Shown here one piece after another: positions 31,966 through 35,393 of a stretch of DNA of 35,393 nucleotides. The notes under the pieces were generated by a model. It was not told the DNA's origin. It did not search any database and saw only the letters and a program-made list of their open reading frames with translations. This DNA is from Streptomyces odonnellii. GTDB taxonomy: Bacteria > Actinomycetota > Actinomycetes > Streptomycetales > Streptomycetaceae. The stretch is from assembly GCF_000981895.1 (NCBI RefSeq), contig NZ_LATD01000018.1:1-35393 (forward strand), given 5' to 3'. The translations under genes were made by a program, and so were the position numbers. The number at the start of each line of letters is the position of its first letter. Within the stretch, counting starts at the first letter, position 1.

Positions 31966-32646
31966 ATGTCCGACACCTCCGGCTACCACTTCGACCCGGG
32001 CTTCATCGCCGAACATCTCGGCGAGCTCGGCACCGGCCTGCTGCGAACACTGGCGATCAGCGCCATCGGCATGGCCGGTGCCCTGGTCGTCGGTGTTCTC
32101 CTCGGTGCGATCAGCGCGCTTCGCGTACCGGTCGCCCGGCAACTGATCACCGCGTACGTCGAGGTGTTCCGTAACACCCCGCTCCTGGTACAGATCTTCT
32201 TCCTGTACTTCGCGCTGCCCGAGACCGGGCTGCGGCTCGACGGCTTCACCGTCGGCTGGCTGTCACTGCTCCTGTGGGGCGGCGCCTACAACGCGGAGAA
32301 CTTCCGCGCCGGCTTCGAAGCCGTCGAAGGCGGCTACGTCGAAGCCTGCCGAGCCCTCGGTTTCCCCCGCCTGGCCGCCTTCCGGCACGTCACCCTCCCC
32401 CTCGGCGCCCGCATCGCACTGCCGTCGGTCACCAACATCCTCATCTCCGTCTTCAAGAACTCATCGTTCATGGTCGCGATCAGCTACCCGGAACTCACCG
32501 AAACCGCCGTCAACATCGTCGCCGTCACCTTCCGGGCGTCCGAGATGTTCCTCGCCATCGGCATCGTCTACCTGGCACTGGTCTGGCTCATGTCCCTGGG
32601 CGCCGGAGCCGTCGAGCGCCGCTTCGCGATACCAGGAGAGCACTGA
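31966..32646 (+). CDS. Amino-acid ABC transporter permease (HisM/GlnP type) 1
   Basis: This 226-residue integral membrane protein has five predicted helices and the PAAT permease core YVEVFRNTPLLVQIFFLYFALPE. The EAA-type cytoplasmic loop EACRALGFPRLAAFRHVTLPLG docks the ATPase. The start follows the lipoprotein stop by two bases and there is no obvious ribosome site, so translation is probably coupled. It shares one base with the next permease (TGATG). Confidence 0.92.
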   Translation: MSDTSGYHFDPGFIAEHLGELGTGLLRTLAISAIGMAGALVVGVLLGAISALRVPVARQLITAYVEVFRNTPLLVQIFFLYFALPETGLRLDGFTVGWLSLLLWGGAYNAENFRAGFEAVEGGYVEACRALGFPRLAAFRHVTLPLGARIALPSVTNILISVFKNSSFMVAISYPELTETAVNIVAVTFRASEMFLAIGIVYLALVWLMSLGAGAVERRFAIPGEH

Positions 32647-33302
32647 TGCCCCCATGGGTCGGACCCGTAGCCGGCTACCTCGCCGAGGGCCTGCGCGAAA
32701 CCGCCCTGCTGGCCCTGGTCAGCATCGCCGCCGGCCTCCTGGCCGGCACCCTGGTCGGCGCCGTGCTCACCCTGCCCAGCAGACCGGTCCGGGCGGTGGC
32801 CCGAACCTATGTGGAAATCTGGCGGGGCCTGCCGATCGTCATCATCCTGTACGCCATCTTCTTCGTCCTGCCCGTCATCGGCGTACTGGTGGACACCTTC
32901 ACCGCCGCCGCCATCGGACTGTCCCTGTGGGGCAGCGCCAACGTGGCCGAAGTCGTCCGCGGCGCCGTCCAGTCGATACCCCGGGGGCAGGCCGAGGCCG
33001 CCGCGGCGCTGGGCTTCTCCTGGACCGGACGCATGCGGTACGTCCTGCTGCCGCAGGCCGCCCGGCGGGCGCTTCCGCCGTTGATCGGACTCGTCGTCAA
33101 CCTCACCCAACAGACCTCGCTGGCCGCCGTTATCGGACTGCTCGACATCCTCGAAGCATCACAACGCTCCATCGAACGACTCACACTGTCCGGCGGCTCC
33201 TCCCACGCGGTACCGATCCTCGGCGCCGTACTCGCCGTCTTCTTCGTCATCTGCCTGCCGTTGACGATGCTGTCCCGCTGGTACGAGCGCCGACTTCACT
33301 GA
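32646..33302 (+). CDS. Amino-acid ABC transporter permease (HisQ/GlnP type) 2
   Basis: This 218-residue permease is the partner of the previous one. YVEIWRGLPIVIILYAIFFVLP is the core segment, and EAAAALGFSWTGRMRYVLLPQAARRALPPLIG the EAA loop. The translation start ATG overlaps the preceding TGA by one base. The two permeases form the heterodimeric channel of the importer. A 77-base gap then leads to the GntR gene. Confidence 0.92.
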   Translation: MPPWVGPVAGYLAEGLRETALLALVSIAAGLLAGTLVGAVLTLPSRPVRAVARTYVEIWRGLPIVIILYAIFFVLPVIGVLVDTFTAAAIGLSLWGSANVAEVVRGAVQSIPRGQAEAAAALGFSWTGRMRYVLLPQAARRALPPLIGLVVNLTQQTSLAAVIGLLDILEASQRSIERLTLSGGSSHAVPILGAVLAVFFVICLPLTMLSRWYERRLH

Positions 33303-33379
33303 CGCGCCCGCCGCAGCCACTCCGGGAAGTACCGTGCTCGGTAGACATCTTCACGGAGAAAAGGGGGGCTCCGGCGACC

Positions 33380-34051
33380 ATGACCGTCCCGCGCCACACA
33401 CTGCTGAACGCCGCCTACGACCATCTGCGGGCCGCCATCCTCGAAGGCTCCCTCACACCGGGCTCCCGCGTCACCGTCCGTCCCCTGACCGAGCAGCTCG
33501 GCCTCAGCCCCACCCCCATCAAGGCAGCCCTCGCCGCACTCGAACGCGAGGGCTTCCTCATCTCCGTCCCGCACCGCGGCTACTTCGTCCCCGAGGCCAC
33601 CACCGACGACCTGCTGGAGCTGTACGAGCTGCGGGAGGCCCTCGACGGGATCGCCGCGCGCCGGACAGCCGGGGCACCCGATCATGAGCGGATCGCCGCC
33701 GAACTGGGCCAGTTGCTGGAAAGGCAACGCGAGGCCATCAAGGCCGACAACCTGCACTCCTACGGGGAGTTGGACCTCGCGTTCCACCGCCTCATCTGGG
33801 AGAGCTCAGGCAACCGGCGGCTCATCCCCATCGCGGAGAACCTCATCGCCCAGGTGCGCCTGGGCAACCGTCTCTCCGCGCGGGCGCCCGGCCGACTGCC
33901 CGTCGCCATCGACGAGCACGAGGCCATCCTGGAGGCGATCCGCAAGGGCGACCCGCGCGCCGCGGAGCGGCACATCCGCCGCCACGTCCGTGAAGCGGGC
34001 CACGCGCTGCAGCGCTACCTCGAAGTACGGAGCGCTGCGGAGCAGTCGTGA
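33380..34051 (+). CDS. GntR-family (FCD subfamily) transcriptional regulator
   Basis: This 223-residue protein has an N-terminal winged helix (10-70; LRAAILEGSLTPGSRVTVRPLTEQLGLSPTPIKAAL) and a C-terminal FCD domain. Likely metal ligands are D132, H136, H180 and H202 (DLAFHRLIW, DEHEAILEAIRKGD, RRHVREAG). FCD regulators respond to carboxylate or amino-acid-like ligands, which fits control of the adjacent importer, peptidase and PLP-enzyme genes. ATG 33380 follows GGGGGG. It is in the same direction as the operon, 77 bases after the last permease gene, and could be co-transcribed or use its own promoter. Confidence 0.9.
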   Translation: MTVPRHTLLNAAYDHLRAAILEGSLTPGSRVTVRPLTEQLGLSPTPIKAALAALEREGFLISVPHRGYFVPEATTDDLLELYELREALDGIAARRTAGAPDHERIAAELGQLLERQREAIKADNLHSYGELDLAFHRLIWESSGNRRLIPIAENLIAQVRLGNRLSARAPGRLPVAIDEHEAILEAIRKGDPRAAERHIRRHVREAGHALQRYLEVRSAAEQS

Positions 34052-34160
34052 AGGAGCACCCGCGCTCACCCAGGCGGCCAGATCGTCGACACGGGCCGCA
34101 GTGCCGACGGTGTCCGTCCCGGTGTCAGGTGAAGATCTTCCGGTACGCGATCTTGCTTCC

Positions 34161-34172
34161 TATGCTCTGGCC
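34161..34172 (+). promoter_or_regulatory. Candidate -10 of a leaderless promoter for the LuxR-type gene
   Basis: TATGCT at 34161-34166 lies six bases before the ATG at 34173 and the intervening CTGGCC has no Shine-Dalgarno. A transcript starting at or next to the ATG would be leaderless, a common arrangement in streptomycetes. A weak -35 (TTCCGG, 34138-34143) lies 17 bases upstream of the -10. Confidence 0.5.
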
Positions 34173-35246
34173 ATGACTTCACAGAAGGAGCAGCGGCGCC
34201 ACGCTCTCGCCGAGTTGCGGGAGCTGGCTGGTCTGTCGCTGGGCGCCGCGCAGATCTTCCGGAGGGCCGACGAGGTGCTGCGCGGGGCTCTGGGGTACGA
34301 CGGGGTGTGCTGGCACGGCACCGACCCCGCGACCGGTCTGGTCACCTCGGTGCTCACCGACGATCTGCGGCTGGAGGATTTCCGGCAGGCGGTGGAGCTG
34401 GAGATCTGGACCGAGGACGTCTCCCAGTTCGCCGGTCTGAGGCGCAGCGGCCGCATGGCCGAATCCCTCAGCCGGGCGACGCTGGGCCGCCCGGCCACCA
34501 GCCGGCGCTTCCGCGAGCAGATAGCCCCGGCCGGGTTCGGTGACGAACTGCGGGCCCTGTTCGACGCGGCGGGCGCCTCCTGGGGCTGCGCCGCCTTCAT
34601 GCGCGCCCCGGACCGGGGCGCCTACCGCCCCGGTGAGGTGGCGCTCGCCCAGCGCGCCGCCCGTATCCTCGGTGCGGCCCTGCGGCGCAGCGAGATGCGT
34701 GCCACGGGTTCACCGGCGGGCGATCACCCGCCGGCCGTACTGCTCCTGGACTCCCGCAACCGGGTGGTGCGCGCCGACGACCGGGCCGAGATGCTGCTCA
34801 AGGAGATCGCCGACGACGCGGTGGGGGCCTTCAAGGTGCCGACCGCGGTGCTGATGTCTGTGGAGCAGGCCAGGGCGGCGAAGGCGGCGGCGGGCGTGCC
34901 GCCGCGGCTGCGGGTCCGTACACACGCGGGCGAGTGGTTCGTGCTCAGCACCTCGATCATGGGCAGCGCCGCCGACCACATGGCGGCGGTGGTGATCACT
35001 CCGGCGAGCGCGGCCGACGTCATGCCCGTGGTGTTCGCCACGTACGGACTGACCCCCCGCGAACGCGAGGTGGCCGTACAGGTTCTGCGGGGCAGCGACA
35101 CCCGGGAGATCGCCCGGGTGTTGTCCCTGACACCGCTCACCGTGCAGGACCATCTGAAGTCGGTGTTCACCAAGGCGGGGGTCCGCAGCCGGCGCGACTT
35201 CGTGGCCCGCCTCGTCGCCTCGCAGGTACCGGAGATCTGGAGCTGA
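34173..35246 (+). CDS. LuxR-type helix-turn-helix regulator with GAF-like sensor
   Basis: This 357-residue protein ends with a LuxR/GerE DNA-binding domain: YGLTPREREVAVQVLRGSD, then TREIARVLSLTPLTVQDHLK, then SVFTKAGVRSRRDFVARL (about 289-345). Residues about 20-170 look like a GAF-type sensor (LGAAQIFRRADEVLRGALGYDGVCWHGTDPATG), and 185-280 may be a PAS-like segment (VLLLDSRNRVVRADDRAEMLLKEI). The ligand is unknown. No ribosome site precedes the ATG, which is consistent with a leaderless mRNA. It lies 121 bases downstream of the GntR gene and is followed by a strong terminator. Confidence 0.88.
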   Translation: MTSQKEQRRHALAELRELAGLSLGAAQIFRRADEVLRGALGYDGVCWHGTDPATGLVTSVLTDDLRLEDFRQAVELEIWTEDVSQFAGLRRSGRMAESLSRATLGRPATSRRFREQIAPAGFGDELRALFDAAGASWGCAAFMRAPDRGAYRPGEVALAQRAARILGAALRRSEMRATGSPAGDHPPAVLLLDSRNRVVRADDRAEMLLKEIADDAVGAFKVPTAVLMSVEQARAAKAAAGVPPRLRVRTHAGEWFVLSTSIMGSAADHMAAVVITPASAADVMPVVFATYGLTPREREVAVQVLRGSDTREIARVLSLTPLTVQDHLKSVFTKAGVRSRRDFVARLVASQVPEIWS

Positions 35247-35342
35247 TCCGAGGCCGGCTGCCCTCCCCGGTGTCCGGGACATCGTCGCTCCGCGACCGCC
35301 GGGACATCACAGCTCCGGTTGCCATGCCTCGGCGGCGGGAGA

Positions 35343-35370
35343 GGGGGCGGAGCGCCTCGGCTCCGCCCCC
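35343..35370 (+). terminator. Strong terminator hairpin downstream of the LuxR-type gene
   Basis: GGGGGCGGAGC (35343-35353) and GCTCCGCCCCC (35360-35370) form a perfect 11-bp stem with loop GCCTCG, about 100 bases past the LuxR stop codon. It is followed by a C-rich stretch rather than a T tract, as is usual in this group. Confidence 0.75.
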
Positions 35371-35393
35371 GTACTCCCCCGTCCCCGTACTCC

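Overview
The window is high-GC DNA with codon use, strong purine-rich ribosome sites, TTG/GTG starts and gene content typical of a Streptomyces or close actinomycete relative. Support comes from a family 2B encapsulin next to a 2-methylisoborneol-type terpene synthase, many GNAT, alpha/beta-hydrolase, GntR and LuxR proteins, and short inverted-repeat elements. It looks like an accessory part of a chromosome, with several independent modules separated by repeats and gene remnants.

Layout. 1-1727 (minus): the start of a terpene cyclase gene and the encapsulin shell gene that precedes it, with a stem-loop between them. 2125-4940: an AhpD-like peroxidase divergent from a pirin-GNAT pair, then an alpha/beta hydrolase. 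5057-12931: the most interesting block. It holds a SLATT-like two-helix membrane protein and a Nudix-like protein (minus strand). Divergent from these are a 1511-residue caspase-STAND NTPase-beta-propeller protein and an LCAT/PDAT-type lipase. I read it as a candidate regulated cell-death or defence module; that is inference from domain content. 12964-13182: MITE-type repeats. 13286-14957: an alkylation-repair operon (Ogt, a 2OG-Fe(II) oxygenase, an Ada-type metal-binding protein). 14964-15334: an SMR (SugE/Gdx type) exporter under what appears to be a class III guanidine riboswitch. 15681-18906: a bicupin, a YncE-like propeller, a second MITE and a MetX-like hydrolase. 19106-20099: DoxX and YciI proteins.

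20373-23319 is an oxalate-degradation pair (oxalyl-CoA decarboxylase and formyl-CoA transferase). A truncated acyl-CoA ligase follows and runs head-on into a truncated hypothetical gene at one recombination junction near 23580; a solitary transposon end lies at 24129. 24173-25555 holds a small hypothetical gene and a CDF zinc-type exporter. 26189-34051 is a long co-directional run: a Tat-exported M14-type peptidase, a threonine-synthase-like PLP enzyme, a polar amino-acid ABC transporter (ATPase, lipoprotein, two permeases) and a GntR/FCD regulator. It looks like a scavenging pathway for a peptide-derived amino acid. A LuxR-type regulator, probably read from a leaderless mRNA, and a strong hairpin terminator close the window.

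No rRNA, tRNA, CRISPR array, full-length transposase or integrase was recognised.
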